This document shows, piece by piece, positions 25,993 through 35,691 of a stretch of DNA of 64,000 nt. How positions within the stretch are numbered: the stretch's first letter is position 1; each line of letters opens with the position of its first letter. The DNA is taken from positions 1,178,001 to 1,242,000 of the forward strand of contig CAWIJO010000002.1 of NCBI GenBank assembly GCA_963836355.1, written 5' to 3'. Source of the DNA: Palsa-506 sp963836355. GTDB taxonomy: Bacteria > Actinomycetota > Actinomycetes > Streptosporangiales > Streptosporangiaceae. The translations under genes and the position numbers were made by a program. The notes below the pieces were generated by a model. That model was not told the origin of the DNA. It saw only the letters and a list, made by a program, of their open reading frames with translations, and did not search any database.

Positions 25993-27198
25993 TCAGAACG
26001 CGCGGTAGTCGCGCACCGGCAGCCGCGGGCCGCGCCTCGGCGGCCGGGCGCCGCTCAGCTCGATGAGCCTGGTGGCGCGGTACCGGTGCCCGCGGTAGGG
26101 CGCAAGCAGCGCCAGCATCCCGGCGTCGTCCACCGCCCGGCCGGCCAGCGCCCAGCCAACGGCGGCCGGCAGGTTGTAGTCGCCGACGGAGACGGCGTCC
26201 GCGTCGCCGCAGGCGCGCTGCCTTATCTCGGCCGAGGTCCACGGACCGACACCGGGCAGGGCCCGCAGCCTGCGATCGGCGCCGGGCGGGTCCATCGCCA
26301 TGATCTCCTCGACCCGGCCGGCCAGCCGCGCCGCCGCGGCGATCGTGCGCGCCCGCACTGCCTCCACGCCGGCCCGGTGCCATTCCCAGGACGGGATCCG
26401 CAGCCAGGACTGGGCCGGCGGGAAGACCCGCATCCCGGCAGGGGCGGGCCCAGGTGCCGGGCTGCCGAACCTGAGCAGCAGCAGCCGCCAGGCCCGGTGC
26501 GCCTCCAGCCCTACGACCTTCTGCTCGAGGACGGCGGGAACGAGTGCCTCCAGCACCCGGCCGGACCGGCCGACCCGGGCACCAGGATGCCGCCGCCACA
26601 GTTCCCGCAACAGCGGGTGCGCCGGGATGAAGCCGGCCAGGTCGTCGTCGGCGCCTAGCTGGGACGGCAGGGCGCCGAGCAACCATCCGGCGCCAGGTCC
26701 CCAGGCCGCCGCACTGATCACGATGGGCGCGGCCGGGCCCGGGCCGGGGCCAGCGGCCGCGCAAGGCCCGCTGGTGCTGAGCGTCATGCCAGGGCCGGCG
26801 CCCGCAGATCCGGCGCCATCCGTTCCCGCGCCGAGGCCGGCGCCCGGCACTGTGCCTGACCCGGCCGTGGCGGCGCTGAGCGTGGCGGCGGCGCTGGCGC
26901 CCGTAGATCCCGTTTCACCTGCTCTTGTCCTTGTGCTTGCGCCCGGGCCCGCCGCAGCCGGGCCGGCCGGCCGCGCGATCACCCGGAGCGTGCCCGGGCC
27001 GTCTGGCGTCAGCGAGGTGCGCCACACCGCCCCGTCGGCGCCGATCCGGTACGCCGGGTCCCGCGGCCCGCGCCGGTGCACGGACAGCACCAGCCGGACG
27101 TCGAGCGGGAAGGGCGGGCGCCATTCCCGGGCGAGCGGCGCGGCGTCCGGGCTGGCGTCCGGGGCCGCTGGGCGAGCGTCCGGAGCGGGCAGCGCCAT
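25993..27198 (-). CDS. DNA-3-methyladenine glycosylase 2 family protein (AlkA-like, HhH-GPD)
   Basis: Base-excision repair glycosylase of 401 aa. The C-terminal half has the helix-hairpin-helix GPD fold, with LRALPGVGPWTSAEI as the hairpin and SVGDYNL containing the catalytic Asp. Upstream motifs AFIPAHPLLREL-like and LEALVPAVLEQKV match actinobacterial AlkA-like proteins. The N-terminal half has a long Ala/Gly/Thr-rich insertion (about residues 75-180), unlike compact relatives. It is spaced 79 bases from fbiC and 51 from manC on the same strand. No methyltransferase Ada domain is present. Confidence 0.8.
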   Translation of the reverse strand: MALPAPDARPAAPDASPDAAPLAREWRPPFPLDVRLVLSVHRRGPRDPAYRIGADGAVWRTSLTPDGPGTLRVIARPAGPAAAGPGASTRTRAGETGSTGASAAATLSAATAGSGTVPGAGLGAGTDGAGSAGAGPGMTLSTSGPCAAAGPGPGPAAPIVISAAAWGPGAGWLLGALPSQLGADDDLAGFIPAHPLLRELWRRHPGARVGRSGRVLEALVPAVLEQKVVGLEAHRAWRLLLLRFGSPAPGPAPAGMRVFPPAQSWLRIPSWEWHRAGVEAVRARTIAAAARLAGRVEEIMAMDPPGADRRLRALPGVGPWTSAEIRQRACGDADAVSVGDYNLPAAVGWALAGRAVDDAGMLALLAPYRGHRYRATRLIELSGARPPRRGPRLPVRDYRAF

Positions 27199-27249
27199 CG
27201 GTCAGCCGTCCTGCGACATCGGCCTGCGATCCTGCGGCACCGGCACCGG

Positions 27250-28380
27250 TCAGCAGTCCGCGGAGAACCGGATGGCGGTCGGCCCGAGCTGCGTTCCCGG
27301 CCAGACCCGGAGCCCGCCGCGCAACTCGTTCCCCGCCGCGACGCTTGCCCCGTCGCCGATCACGGCGCCGTTGACCACCGTGCCCCGGCCGACCCGGGCG
27401 CTGGCTCCGACCACGCTGCCGGTTAGCACTGCGCCTGCCTCGATGACCGCGCCGTCGAACAGCACGGATCCGTCGATGCGCGCGCCGGCGCCGACGTGGC
27501 TGCCGGCCCCGAGCACCGATCCGCCGAGCAGCTCGGCGCCCGGCTCGACCGTGGCGCCGGGCAGCACCAGGGCCTGCCCGCACGGGCCGGGCAGCGCCGG
27601 TGATGCCAGCCGGCCGAGCACCAGGTCGCAAGACCCGCGGACGAACGCCTCGGGCGTCCCGACGTCAAGCCAGTACGCGGTGTCCGGGTAGCCCAGCACG
27701 ATCTGGCCGGCCGCGATCAGCGCCGGGAAGGTCGCCCGCTCGACCGAGATCACCTGCCCGGCCGGTATCTCGTCGATCACCCGGCGGCGGAAGACGTAGC
27801 AGCCCGCGTTGATCCGGTTGGTCACCGGGCGGGGCGTCTTCTCCAGGAAAGCGGTGACCCGCCCGGCGGAGTCGGTCGGGACGCAGCCGAACCGGGCCGG
27901 GTCGGGGACCTCGACCAGGTGCAGCGTCACCGCGGCGTCTTCCTTCGCGTGCAGATCCAGCTGCGCGCCGAGGTCATGACCGGACAGGATGTCGCCGTTC
28001 AGCACGACTACCGGGTCATCCGGGCCGCTGCGCAGGCTCGCTGCCGCGTTCCGGATACCGCCGCCGGTGCCGAGCGGCACCTCCTCCTGGACGCACTCAA
28101 GCTGCAGCCCGAACGCCGACCCGTCACCGAACTGCTCGACGAACATCTCGGCCCGGTACGCGGTGGCCAGTACCACCCGGCTGATCCCGGCGGCCGCGGC
28201 ACGAGCCAGCTGGTGCGCGAGGAACGGCACTCCGGCCGTCGGCAGCAGCGGCTTGGGCACGGTGATGGTCAGCGGGCGCAGCCGGGTGCCCTGCCCGCCG
28301 ACCAGCAGAATGGCCTCCAGGCCGGCGTTCCCGCAACCACCGGCAGCTGATTCCCAGTAAGGGCCTGAATCGCTCGGCAT
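27250..28380 (-). CDS. manC: Mannose-1-phosphate guanylyltransferase / sugar nucleotidyltransferase
   Basis: Nucleotidyltransferase of 376 aa making an NDP-sugar, most likely GDP-mannose by synteny with mycobacterial Rv3264c. The N-terminus has LVGGQGTRLRPLT with PKPLLP (nucleotide and metal binding). VVLNGDILSG carries the Mg-binding Asp, and LEKTPRPVTNRINAGCYVF and YWLDVGTPEAFVRG follow. From about residue 270 a left-handed beta-helix of hexapeptide repeats is seen (GATVEPGAELLGGSVLG). A Gly-rich 20-residue N-terminal extension precedes the domain. It is followed downstream by the AlkA-like gene and preceded by a GT4 gene 11 bases away. Confidence 0.88.
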   Translation of the reverse strand: MPSDSGPYWESAAGGCGNAGLEAILLVGGQGTRLRPLTITVPKPLLPTAGVPFLAHQLARAAAAGISRVVLATAYRAEMFVEQFGDGSAFGLQLECVQEEVPLGTGGGIRNAAASLRSGPDDPVVVLNGDILSGHDLGAQLDLHAKEDAAVTLHLVEVPDPARFGCVPTDSAGRVTAFLEKTPRPVTNRINAGCYVFRRRVIDEIPAGQVISVERATFPALIAAGQIVLGYPDTAYWLDVGTPEAFVRGSCDLVLGRLASPALPGPCGQALVLPGATVEPGAELLGGSVLGAGSHVGAGARIDGSVLFDGAVIEAGAVLTGSVVGASARVGRGTVVNGAVIGDGASVAAGNELRGGLRVWPGTQLGPTAIRFSADC

Positions 28381-28391
28381 GTGCAGCGAGG

Positions 28392-29528
28392 CTACTCTCG
28401 TCCCTGCGCTGCCGCACGCATGTACGACGCCATGTGCGCCTCGGCAGAGGCGGCCCAGCTGAACTCCAGGGCCCTGGCGTGGCCCGCATCCCCCAGGGCC
28501 TTCCGGCGCGCCGGATCGTCGAGCAGCGCCCGCAGCGCCGCCCGGATGCCGTCGGCGTCTGGCTCGGTATAGGCGACGGCGTCACCGCCCACCTCGGGCA
28601 GCGATGTCATGTGCGTAGTCAGCACCGGCGCCCCGCATGCCATGGCCTCAAGGGCAGGCAGCCCGAAACCCTCGCTGGTGCTCGGGAACGCCACCACTAG
28701 CGCGCCGCCGAGGTAGCCCGGCAAGTCGGTGAAGTGCAGGTACCCCGGGCGGACCAGCCTCAGGTGCGCGGGCACCGCGGCGATCGCGTCGTTCACCTCA
28801 TCGCTCCAGCCGCTCCCGCCGGCCAGCACCAGGGCTGGCGGCTCACTGAGATCGGCCACCGCCGCGGCCCAGCCGGTGATCAGCGCCGGGATGTTCTTGC
28901 GCGGCTCCAGGGTGCCGAGGTAGGCGACGTAGGACTTGCCGTGCAGGCCGAGCCGGGCCGAGACCTGGCGCATCTGGGCCTCGTCGGGCTGGTGGAAGAG
29001 GGCGTGATCCACGCCGTGGTAAGCCACGTCGATCCTGGTCGGATCCGCGCCGAGGGCGCGGACGAGCTCATCCCTTGTCGCCTTTGACGGGACGATCAAC
29101 CTGGTGGCCCGGCGGGCCGAGGTACGGATGGCCGACTTGTAGAACGTCGCCGTTACCGGGTTGTGCGCATCGGGCTCGGTGAAGAACGTGAGGTCGTGGA
29201 TGGTCACCACGATGGGCGCGCCTGGCCGGAGCGGCATCGAGTAATGCGGCGCGTGGATCACGTCAGCGCTGACCTGCTGTGCGACAACGGGCAGGCCGCT
29301 CTGCTCCCAGGCCAGCCTGGCCGCCCGGTGCGCGATTGCGGTGGGCGCGGCCACGACCTGGGCGTGCGGTACCAGCCGCCCGTATCGTTCCTCGTCCGCG
29401 CGCTGGCAGGCAACGGCGAGGTCGGCTCCCGCCGCCTCCAGCGCGCTCACCAGTCCGTCGACGTAACGTCCGACGGCACCGCGGTCGGCAGGCACCGCGG
29501 TCGCGTCAACTAGCACACGAGGCGCCAC
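28392..29528 (-). CDS. Glycosyltransferase family 4 (mannosyltransferase-like)
   Basis: GT-B fold glycosyltransferase of 378 aa. The N-terminal acceptor domain has VDATAVPADRGAVGRYVDGL and HAPHYSMPL; the C-terminal donor domain has YLGTLEPRKNIPALI, FPSTSEGFGLPALEAMACG and VLTTHMTSLPEVGGDAV, including the E-x7-E-type motif of GT4. The next gene is manC, 11 bases downstream, so GDP-mannose is the obvious donor (inference). The product could be a mannosylated lipid or glycan of the envelope. Confidence 0.85.
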   Translation of the reverse strand: MAPRVLVDATAVPADRGAVGRYVDGLVSALEAAGADLAVACQRADEERYGRLVPHAQVVAAPTAIAHRAARLAWEQSGLPVVAQQVSADVIHAPHYSMPLRPGAPIVVTIHDLTFFTEPDAHNPVTATFYKSAIRTSARRATRLIVPSKATRDELVRALGADPTRIDVAYHGVDHALFHQPDEAQMRQVSARLGLHGKSYVAYLGTLEPRKNIPALITGWAAAVADLSEPPALVLAGGSGWSDEVNDAIAAVPAHLRLVRPGYLHFTDLPGYLGGALVVAFPSTSEGFGLPALEAMACGAPVLTTHMTSLPEVGGDAVAYTEPDADGIRAALRALLDDPARRKALGDAGHARALEFSWAASAEAHMASYMRAAAQGRE

Positions 29529-29674
29529 GACCAGTCTTTCTCCTTCACGATTGGGCTCTGCCCGGGGTGCGGGTACAGGTAGCTGAGCCTTGCTCAGGAT
29601 GTCCTGTCAGGACCGAGCGTACGCCCTTAGGGGGGGCGACGCGGACGCGCCGCGGTGACAGCGCGTGCCCGCGA

Positions 29675-32611
29675 TTACCCGGACGGGCTGGCGCTGGGCG
29701 ATGGCGCCGGGGGCTGTTTCTTCGCGGCCGGCGAGCCGCCCTCGGCCGCTTGCCTTGCCTTGTCGAGCGCCTCCTTCACCTTGCCGACATCGCGGGCGTA
29801 GGCAGCCAGGTCGCCGCTCTTCAGCGCCTGCTGTGCCTGGCCATAGAAAGTCTCCGCCTGGCGCAGGAACTTCAGCACCGCGGCGCTGGCCTTGCCGCCT
29901 CCGGTGCCGCTATTGCCCCCGGTGCCCTGATTGCCGCCGGTGCCCTGCTGGCCCGTCGCGCCACCGAGCACCTGGGCGAGGGCTCCGTCCAGCGTCGGCG
30001 CATACCCGACCTCGTTGCCGTAGTAGGCGAACACCCGCTGCAGCGTGGGGAACGATCCGGTGCTGCCGGCCGCGGATGCTGCGATGTATACCGGCTCTAC
30101 GTAGAGCAGGCCGCCAGCCACCGGAACGGTCACCAGGTTACCGAGAGTCACGCTTGATCCGCCCTGACGGAATAGCGACAGTTCCCTCGCGGCCGCCGGA
30201 TGCGTCTCGAACTTGTTCTGCACCTGCTCGGGTCCGAGAATGGCCGTGTCCTGTGGCAGTTCAAGCACCTCGATAGTGCCGTAGCCAGCACTCTGCGGAT
30301 TGCTGTCCACTGCCATGAACGCCGCCATATTGGCGCGGCCGCGCGGCGTGAACGACGTGGTGAGCGAGAATTCGGGCTGATCATAGCCGGGCATTTTCAT
30401 CGTCAGGTAGTACGGCGGCTGGCTGACGCCGGTGCGCACCGAGCTCGGGTCGGTGGGCACAGTCCAGAAATTCTGCCCGCCGTAGAACTCCTGGGCCTGC
30501 GTGACGTGGTACTGCGCCAGGATCTGCCGCTGCGCCTCGAACAGGACCTCCGGATAGCGCAGATGGGGCATGAGGTCCGCCGGGATATCTTTCCTGGGCT
30601 GGATGACGCCGGGGAATGCCTTCACCCAGGTGTCGAGGACGGGATCCTTGCTGCTCCACTGGTACAGCTTGACCGCGCCGGTGTAGGCGTTCACCACGGC
30701 CTTGACCGAATTGCGGATGTAGTTGACCTGGCCAGCCGGGCCGATCGCCGACCCGCCCGGGTCATAGCTGTTCGTCGTCGCCTGGTGCAGGCCTAGCCGC
30801 TGCGAGTACGGATAGTTGTCGGTGGTGGTATACGCGTCCACGACCCATTTGACCTGCCCGCCGGAGATCACCGGGTAAGGATTGCCGTCCAGGGTAAGGA
30901 ACGGCGCGACCTTCGCCACCCGCGATAGCGGATCCCTGACGTACATGATCTTCGAATTGCCGTCGATGGCACCCGACAGCAGGATGTTGAGCTGGCGGTA
31001 CTTGATGGCGTAGAGCAGGCGGTTCAGGGCCGAGCCGACCGGGACGCCGCCGGCACCCCGGTACGTCGTGTTCTTCTGGCCGCCGGTGCTCTGGTCCGGG
31101 TAGTCCAGTTCCTGCTGATGCCCGCCGACGATCGCATAGCTCTTCTCCTGCTCGCCGAAGTACACCCGCGCCCCGGCCAGGCTCAGGCCCAGCTGCCCGG
31201 TGGGCGGTATGTCGCTCTCGGAGAACGCCGGCGTGCCGTTTTGCTGGACCGTGCTGGCCGGCGCGGCGACCACGCCGAACCCGTGGGTGTAGACGAGGTG
31301 CGAGTTGATCCAATTGGCCTGGCCGGCCGGCGGGCCGCCCATGTCGCGGACGCCGATCACGGTGTCCTGCGGCACGACGCCGCCCGGCGGCGGGTACCGG
31401 TCAACGGCGAGCACGTCCGTGAACTTGTAGTAGCTCTTGACCTGCTGGAGCTGCTGGAATGTCTGCGATACCACGCCGGGGTCCAGCAGCCTGACATCCG
31501 GCAGCGAGGCCACCTGCTTAGCGAGCTGCGCGGTCGGGTCGGTCGACGTCGCCGAGTAGCCCACCGGCTGCACGTCACTGACCCCGTAGGCGCGCCGGGT
31601 ACTGGAGATCTCGCGATGGAGGTACGGGGTTTCCTTCACCAGCTCGTTCGGCTTCACCACGAACTGCTGGATGATCGCCGGGTACACGCCGCCGATGATC
31701 ACGGCGGAGAGCACGAGCAGCCCGAAGCCGACCCCGGGCAGCAGCGTGTTCCGGCGGACGGCGCCGGCGAAGAAGAGCACCGCGCAGATGACCGCGATCA
31801 CCGCGAGCACCGTCTTAGCCGGCAGGATGGCGTTCACGTCCGTGTAAGACGCGCCGGTCCGCACGATCCCGCGCTGGGAGAAGTCGATCCCGTACCGGTC
31901 TACCCAGTAGGCGGCGGCCTTCAGCAGTACGAATATGCCCACCAGCATGAACAGGTGAGCTCGTGCGGCCGTGGTTGCCCGCTGGCCCTTCACCTGCGGC
32001 CGTAGCGCCCCGTAGAGGTAATGCACCAGGACCGAGACGGCCAGCGACAGCAGCACGGCAGTGAACAGGTAGGTGAGCACCATCCGGAGGAACGGATAGA
32101 CGAACGCGAAGAAAGAAATATCCAGCTTGAACTGCGGATCTACCTTGTGAAACGAGGTGCGGTTGGCGAAGAGCAGCCAGGTGCGCCAGGAACTGGCGGC
32201 GGTGAGCCCGGAAATGAGCCCGATCAGCCCGAGCAGCAGCCCGAGCAGCAGCCGCCGGTGCGGATCCAGGACCGTCCGGTAGCCCTCCAGGCTCTGCTGG
32301 TCCGCTGCCACCGGGCGGTAGGCCGGCCTGAGCCGGTACGCCAGCCACGCGTTCAGCCCGACCACCGCCGCCATGAAGAGCGCAGTGACGAGGAACAGCA
32401 GCCATCTGGTGCCGTAGGTCGTGCTGAATACCGAGGTATAGCTGACCGACCGGAACCAGAGATAATCTGTCCAAACCCCGGCCACCACTGAGACCACGAT
32501 GATCAGCGCGATCAGGCCGGCCGCTACCGGGATTAGGAATTTCGGCCAGCGAGGCAGGACAACCGGACGGCCGGCTGATGGCCTTGGCTGGCCAGGGGAC
32601 CGGAAGGTCAT
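29675..32611 (-). CDS. UPF0182 family large membrane protein
   Basis: Protein of 978 aa with seven or so membrane segments in the first 300 residues (WPKFLIPVAAGLIALIIVV; later VLAVIAVICAVLFFAG). A long extracellular region carries the family motifs ISSTRRAYGVSDVQPVGYSA, VYTHGFGVVAAP and NYIRNSVKAVVNAYTG. A low-complexity Gly/Thr/Asn tail (GTGGNQGTGGNSGTGG) and a C-terminal helical stretch follow. The function is unknown; it is widespread in actinobacteria next to the PDZ protease, as here. GGGGGAGG precedes the ATG at 32611. Confidence 0.9.
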   Translation of the reverse strand: MTFRSPGQPRPSAGRPVVLPRWPKFLIPVAAGLIALIIVVSVVAGVWTDYLWFRSVSYTSVFSTTYGTRWLLFLVTALFMAAVVGLNAWLAYRLRPAYRPVAADQQSLEGYRTVLDPHRRLLLGLLLGLIGLISGLTAASSWRTWLLFANRTSFHKVDPQFKLDISFFAFVYPFLRMVLTYLFTAVLLSLAVSVLVHYLYGALRPQVKGQRATTAARAHLFMLVGIFVLLKAAAYWVDRYGIDFSQRGIVRTGASYTDVNAILPAKTVLAVIAVICAVLFFAGAVRRNTLLPGVGFGLLVLSAVIIGGVYPAIIQQFVVKPNELVKETPYLHREISSTRRAYGVSDVQPVGYSATSTDPTAQLAKQVASLPDVRLLDPGVVSQTFQQLQQVKSYYKFTDVLAVDRYPPPGGVVPQDTVIGVRDMGGPPAGQANWINSHLVYTHGFGVVAAPASTVQQNGTPAFSESDIPPTGQLGLSLAGARVYFGEQEKSYAIVGGHQQELDYPDQSTGGQKNTTYRGAGGVPVGSALNRLLYAIKYRQLNILLSGAIDGNSKIMYVRDPLSRVAKVAPFLTLDGNPYPVISGGQVKWVVDAYTTTDNYPYSQRLGLHQATTNSYDPGGSAIGPAGQVNYIRNSVKAVVNAYTGAVKLYQWSSKDPVLDTWVKAFPGVIQPRKDIPADLMPHLRYPEVLFEAQRQILAQYHVTQAQEFYGGQNFWTVPTDPSSVRTGVSQPPYYLTMKMPGYDQPEFSLTTSFTPRGRANMAAFMAVDSNPQSAGYGTIEVLELPQDTAILGPEQVQNKFETHPAAARELSLFRQGGSSVTLGNLVTVPVAGGLLYVEPVYIAASAAGSTGSFPTLQRVFAYYGNEVGYAPTLDGALAQVLGGATGQQGTGGNQGTGGNSGTGGGKASAAVLKFLRQAETFYGQAQQALKSGDLAAYARDVGKVKEALDKARQAAEGGSPAAKKQPPAPSPSASPSG

Positions 32612-32912
32612 GCCCTCCCCCTTTTTGCGTGATCTTTGGCACGGCGCCGATGAAGTCCGGCAACGCGGCGTACCGTCGGCCGGCGCACCGGCAGGCGTTC
32701 CCAGAAGGCAACTTACCGGCAGCCCGCAAGGTTCCCGTTACCGGCCGAGTACGTGGCTCCCGTTACCGGCCGGGTACGTGGCTTCCCGTTGCCGCCCTGG
32801 CGCAAGGCCTCCGGCGCATCCGCCCATGATCATGGCGGGCCGCCGCGCCGTTGTCAGGCATTCGCGATGACCGGCCGGCCGCGCGAGCGCCCGTCAGCGG
32901 GCAGCCGGCTGC
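32612..32912. other. Intergenic region between UPF0182 and PDZ protease genes
   Basis: About 301 bases, with both neighbours on the minus strand. It contains a two-unit 25-base tandem repeat (32734-32783). No gene or clear promoter was recognised. Confidence 0.5.
32734..32783. repeat. 25-bp tandem repeat
   Basis: Two units (32734-32758 and 32759-32783), differing at one position, begin CCCGTTACCGGCCG. The repeat is non-coding. Confidence 0.8.
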
Positions 32913-33962
32913 TCAGCAGGACGGAACGACCCTGCCCGCGGCCAGCGCACGGACATCTCTGACCGCGCCGCTGAGCGTGCTGACCTTGATCAGCCGCATC
33001 CCGGCCGGGATGGCGCCGGCGGTATCCGGGCAATTGGCGGCCGGGGTAAGGAAGATGGTGGCGCCCGCGGCCCTCGCCCCGGCCATCTTCTGCTGAATTC
33101 CCCCGATGGGATCCACCGTGCCATCGGCCTCGATCTGGCCGGTGCCGGCGATGAATTTTCCGGCTGCCAGGTTCATCGGGGTGAGCTTGTCGATGATTCC
33201 GAGCGCGAACATCAGGCCGGCGCTCGGGCCGCCGATGTTCTTGACATTGATCTTCACGGAGAACGGGAACAGGAAGCTTTCCTGCACGTTAACTCCGATC
33301 ACGGCCTGGCCCTGCAACTTGATGCTTCTCAGCCGGATACGGCGCTGCTCGCCTTTCCTGACGATGGTGAGGTTCAGCGGCGTCCCGGGCCTGCGCGCCC
33401 TGATCAGCGCCCCCGCGTTCGCCGCGCAGGTCACCGCCCTGCCGTCAACTGCCGAGATGACATCACCGGCTCGCAGCACGCCGTGGGCCGGCATCCCCGG
33501 CGCGGTGGCCGCGATGGTGTCGATGGTCCTGAACTTGACGTGCAGCAGGCACAGCGCGGCCGCGGCGGCAGTTTGCTGGGAGTTCACCATCTCCTCGGTG
33601 TCCTGCTTGGTCACCTGCTGCTCGGACTGGCCGGGCGTGAAGATCTCCTGCTCGGGCACCACGGCCTCGTGCGGGCTTAGCCACGCCCGCAGGGCGGCAA
33701 AGATGTTGAACGCGCTGCCCGGCCCGCCGATGAAGGACACCGTCACCATGTTCAGGTGCCCGCTGGTCGGATAGGTGCGACGCCCGGATATCTCGATCAT
33801 GGGATGATCGCCGGATCTCCCGAGCGTGTTCAGCGTGGGCCCAGGAGTAAGGGCCACGTACGGCACGGGCGCTACGGATGCCACCACGAGCGCGGCAAGC
33901 ACGCCGGCGGCGGCCACGATCAGCACCCCGAAACGGCGAGATCCGGCCTGGAATCTACGCAC
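32913..33962 (-). CDS. PDZ and Lon-proteolytic-domain membrane serine protease (YlbL-like)
   Basis: 349-aa protein with an N-terminal membrane anchor (FGVLIVAAAGVLAALVVASV), a PDZ domain about residues 130-220 (AHGVLRAGDVISAVDGRAV) and a Lon-type S16 protease domain at the C-terminus. The catalytic Ser is in NIGGPSAGLMFAL and the Lys in GGIQQKMAGARAAGA. The active site faces outside the membrane. Homologues are conserved across actinobacteria; the substrate is not known. Its start region overlaps the moaE stop by eight bases, so the two are translationally coupled. Confidence 0.9.
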   Translation of the reverse strand: MRRFQAGSRRFGVLIVAAAGVLAALVVASVAPVPYVALTPGPTLNTLGRSGDHPMIEISGRRTYPTSGHLNMVTVSFIGGPGSAFNIFAALRAWLSPHEAVVPEQEIFTPGQSEQQVTKQDTEEMVNSQQTAAAAALCLLHVKFRTIDTIAATAPGMPAHGVLRAGDVISAVDGRAVTCAANAGALIRARRPGTPLNLTIVRKGEQRRIRLRSIKLQGQAVIGVNVQESFLFPFSVKINVKNIGGPSAGLMFALGIIDKLTPMNLAAGKFIAGTGQIEADGTVDPIGGIQQKMAGARAAGATIFLTPAANCPDTAGAIPAGMRLIKVSTLSGAVRDVRALAAGRVVPSC

Positions 33963-34377
33963 TATTCACCCATTCGCTGCCACCGTCGCCGAACTCCTGG
34001 TGCTTCCAGATCGGCACAGTCGCCTTGAGCTCGTCGATCAGGGCGCGGCAGGCGTCAAATGCCGCACCCCGGTGCGCGCAGGACACTGCCACCACGACGG
34101 CGATCTCGCCGACGTCTAGCTGTCCGGTCCGGTGCACCGCGGCAAGGGCACGGACATCGAAGCCCGCCGCCACCTTTTCCGCCACCCGCCGCAACTCGGC
34201 TCCGGCTGACGGGTGCGCGCTGTACGAAAGCCGGGTGACTCCCCGGCCTTGATCATGATCCCGGACGACGCCGGTGAACAGGGCAATCCCGCCGGCGGCG
34301 GGATGCCTGACGGCGCGCAGCACCTCGTCGACTGATAGCGGCTCGTCTCTCAGTTCGGCCAGCCTGATCACGGTCAC
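33955..34377 (-). CDS. moaE: Molybdopterin synthase catalytic subunit MoaE
   Basis: 140-aa protein with the MoaE fold: GIALFTGVVRDHDQGRGV near the N-terminus, LSYSAHPSAGAEL, AAVHRTGQLDVGEIAVVVAV with the conserved His/Arg, and the C-terminal active-site lysines in ELKATVPIWKHQEF. It transfers sulfur from MoaD thiocarboxylate to cPMP to make molybdopterin. No moaD or other moa gene is nearby. The gene sits between an SDR gene and the PDZ protease on the same strand. The short tandem array upstream (34408-34485) lies in its leader. Confidence 0.92.
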   Translation of the reverse strand: MTVIRLAELRDEPLSVDEVLRAVRHPAAGGIALFTGVVRDHDQGRGVTRLSYSAHPSAGAELRRVAEKVAAGFDVRALAAVHRTGQLDVGEIAVVVAVSCAHRGAAFDACRALIDELKATVPIWKHQEFGDGGSEWVNSA

Positions 34378-34407
34378 GGTGCAAAGTTACCCGCCGGGCT
34401 ACCTGCT

Positions 34408-34485
34408 CGGTCACGTTGCCCGGTCACGTTGCCCGGTCACGTTGCCCGGTCACGTTGCCCGGTCACGTTGCCCGGTCACGTTGCC
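34408..34485. repeat. 13-bp tandem repeat (6 units) overlapping the SDR stop codon
   Basis: Six exact units of CGGTCACGTTGCC. The last unit overlaps the end of the SDR gene and supplies its TGA (34476-34478). The rest fills the spacer before moaE. The unit length is not a multiple of three. Confidence 0.92.
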
Positions 34486-35627
34486 CGGCGACGGCGCCTG
34501 GCCCGGCGGACGATCTCCGCGGTGCCGATTACCGCCACGGTGGCGCCGGCTGCCGCGATGGTCGCGTCCTTCTTGGCGAGGCGGCGTCCCGCGACGGCGA
34601 CCCGGCCTGCCCGCTGCTCGAGCAGGACGCCAAAGGCCGTCGCGTTGTCGAATGCCGGCCGCCAGCCCGCGTCTCGCAGGGCACGGCAGTCGACCACCCA
34701 CGGATAGACGACGAAATGCAGGTCGGTCACTGGCGCCGGGGTAATGCCGGCCCGGTGCAGCCGCTGCGCGGTGCCGAACGTCAGCCCGGCCGGCAGCTCG
34801 ATTCTGCGCAGTCCGGATAGCTCTTCAACCTGCTCCTCTTCCAGCCATCCGTCGCAGCCGACCGCGAATTCACCGCTGACCACGCCGGCTGCGGCGAGCT
34901 CCAGCGCGGAAACCAGGTCGTTGGTGTGGCAGAACTGCCAGCGCGGTGCGCAGCCTTTGACCGTCAGCAGCCGCGGCGCTTCGAAATGCCTGGTCACCAT
35001 CGTGTCCACGCCCTCGCCGACCAGCGCGGCGGGTCGGACGACGGTGATGGCCAAGCCGAGATGGGTCCTGGCGGAACTACCGGCCAGCTGCTCGATCTCC
35101 AGCATGTCCCCGACTACGCTGCCGTCATGATCGGCACCGAGCGGCGCCGCCTCGTCCAGCGGCACTGGATTGTCCGGCCGCGCGCCGTAGACCATCGCGC
35201 TGGTCACCAGGACGACCCGGCCGACCCGGCTGGCCGCCGCAGCGGTAAGCACGGTCTGGGCGCCCCGGACGTTGAAAGCACGCCGCGACCGATAGTCAGA
35301 GTCCGGCGCCAGATCCAGGTCCGTGTGCACCACCACGTCGACTCCGGTGAGGCGGCCGGCCAGGGCTGGGTCGCGCACATCGACGACGCGCCAGTGCACG
35401 CCGGCCACGTCGCCCCGGTGGTCATCGATGGCGACTACCCTGCTGATCCGTGCCGATGCCGCCAGCTGGATGGTCAGGGCGTGACCGAGTCCCCGGGCGG
35501 CACCGGTGACTGCTACGACAGGCCCGCGGCGGCGTGCTGCCAGGCTCGCGCCCGCGCGGCCAGGGCCGGTCGCCGGCTCGGCGGCGCGGCTCAGCCGACG
35601 GCGAACCTTGCCATCTCCCTTACTCAA
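34476..35627 (-). CDS. NAD-dependent epimerase/dehydratase-type SDR protein
   Basis: Extended SDR protein of about 383 aa. The Rossmann motif VVAVTGAARGLGHAL is present, followed by VTSAMVYGARPDNPVPL (catalytic Ser and Tyr region) and ITVVRPAALVGEGVDT. The C-terminus has a hydrophobic stretch (IAAAGATVAVIGTAEIV) and a terminal Arg-rich tail RRARRRRRAT. TTG at 35627 is proposed as the start, with GGGAG nine bases upstream; the open frame continues further but that part does not resemble the family. It is divergent from the Zn-protease gene. The substrate is unknown. Confidence 0.78.
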   Translation of the reverse strand: MSKGDGKVRRRLSRAAEPATGPGRAGASLAARRRGPVVAVTGAARGLGHALTIQLAASARISRVVAIDDHRGDVAGVHWRVVDVRDPALAGRLTGVDVVVHTDLDLAPDSDYRSRRAFNVRGAQTVLTAAAASRVGRVVLVTSAMVYGARPDNPVPLDEAAPLGADHDGSVVGDMLEIEQLAGSSARTHLGLAITVVRPAALVGEGVDTMVTRHFEAPRLLTVKGCAPRWQFCHTNDLVSALELAAAGVVSGEFAVGCDGWLEEEQVEELSGLRRIELPAGLTFGTAQRLHRAGITPAPVTDLHFVVYPWVVDCRALRDAGWRPAFDNATAFGVLLEQRAGRVAVAGRRLAKKDATIAAAGATVAVIGTAEIVRRARRRRRAT

Positions 35628-35691
35628 CGTGCGGCGCTCCCGGATAACGTGGCGGACGTGACACTTCCATCCTGCCTGAGAGGCAGCCGTG

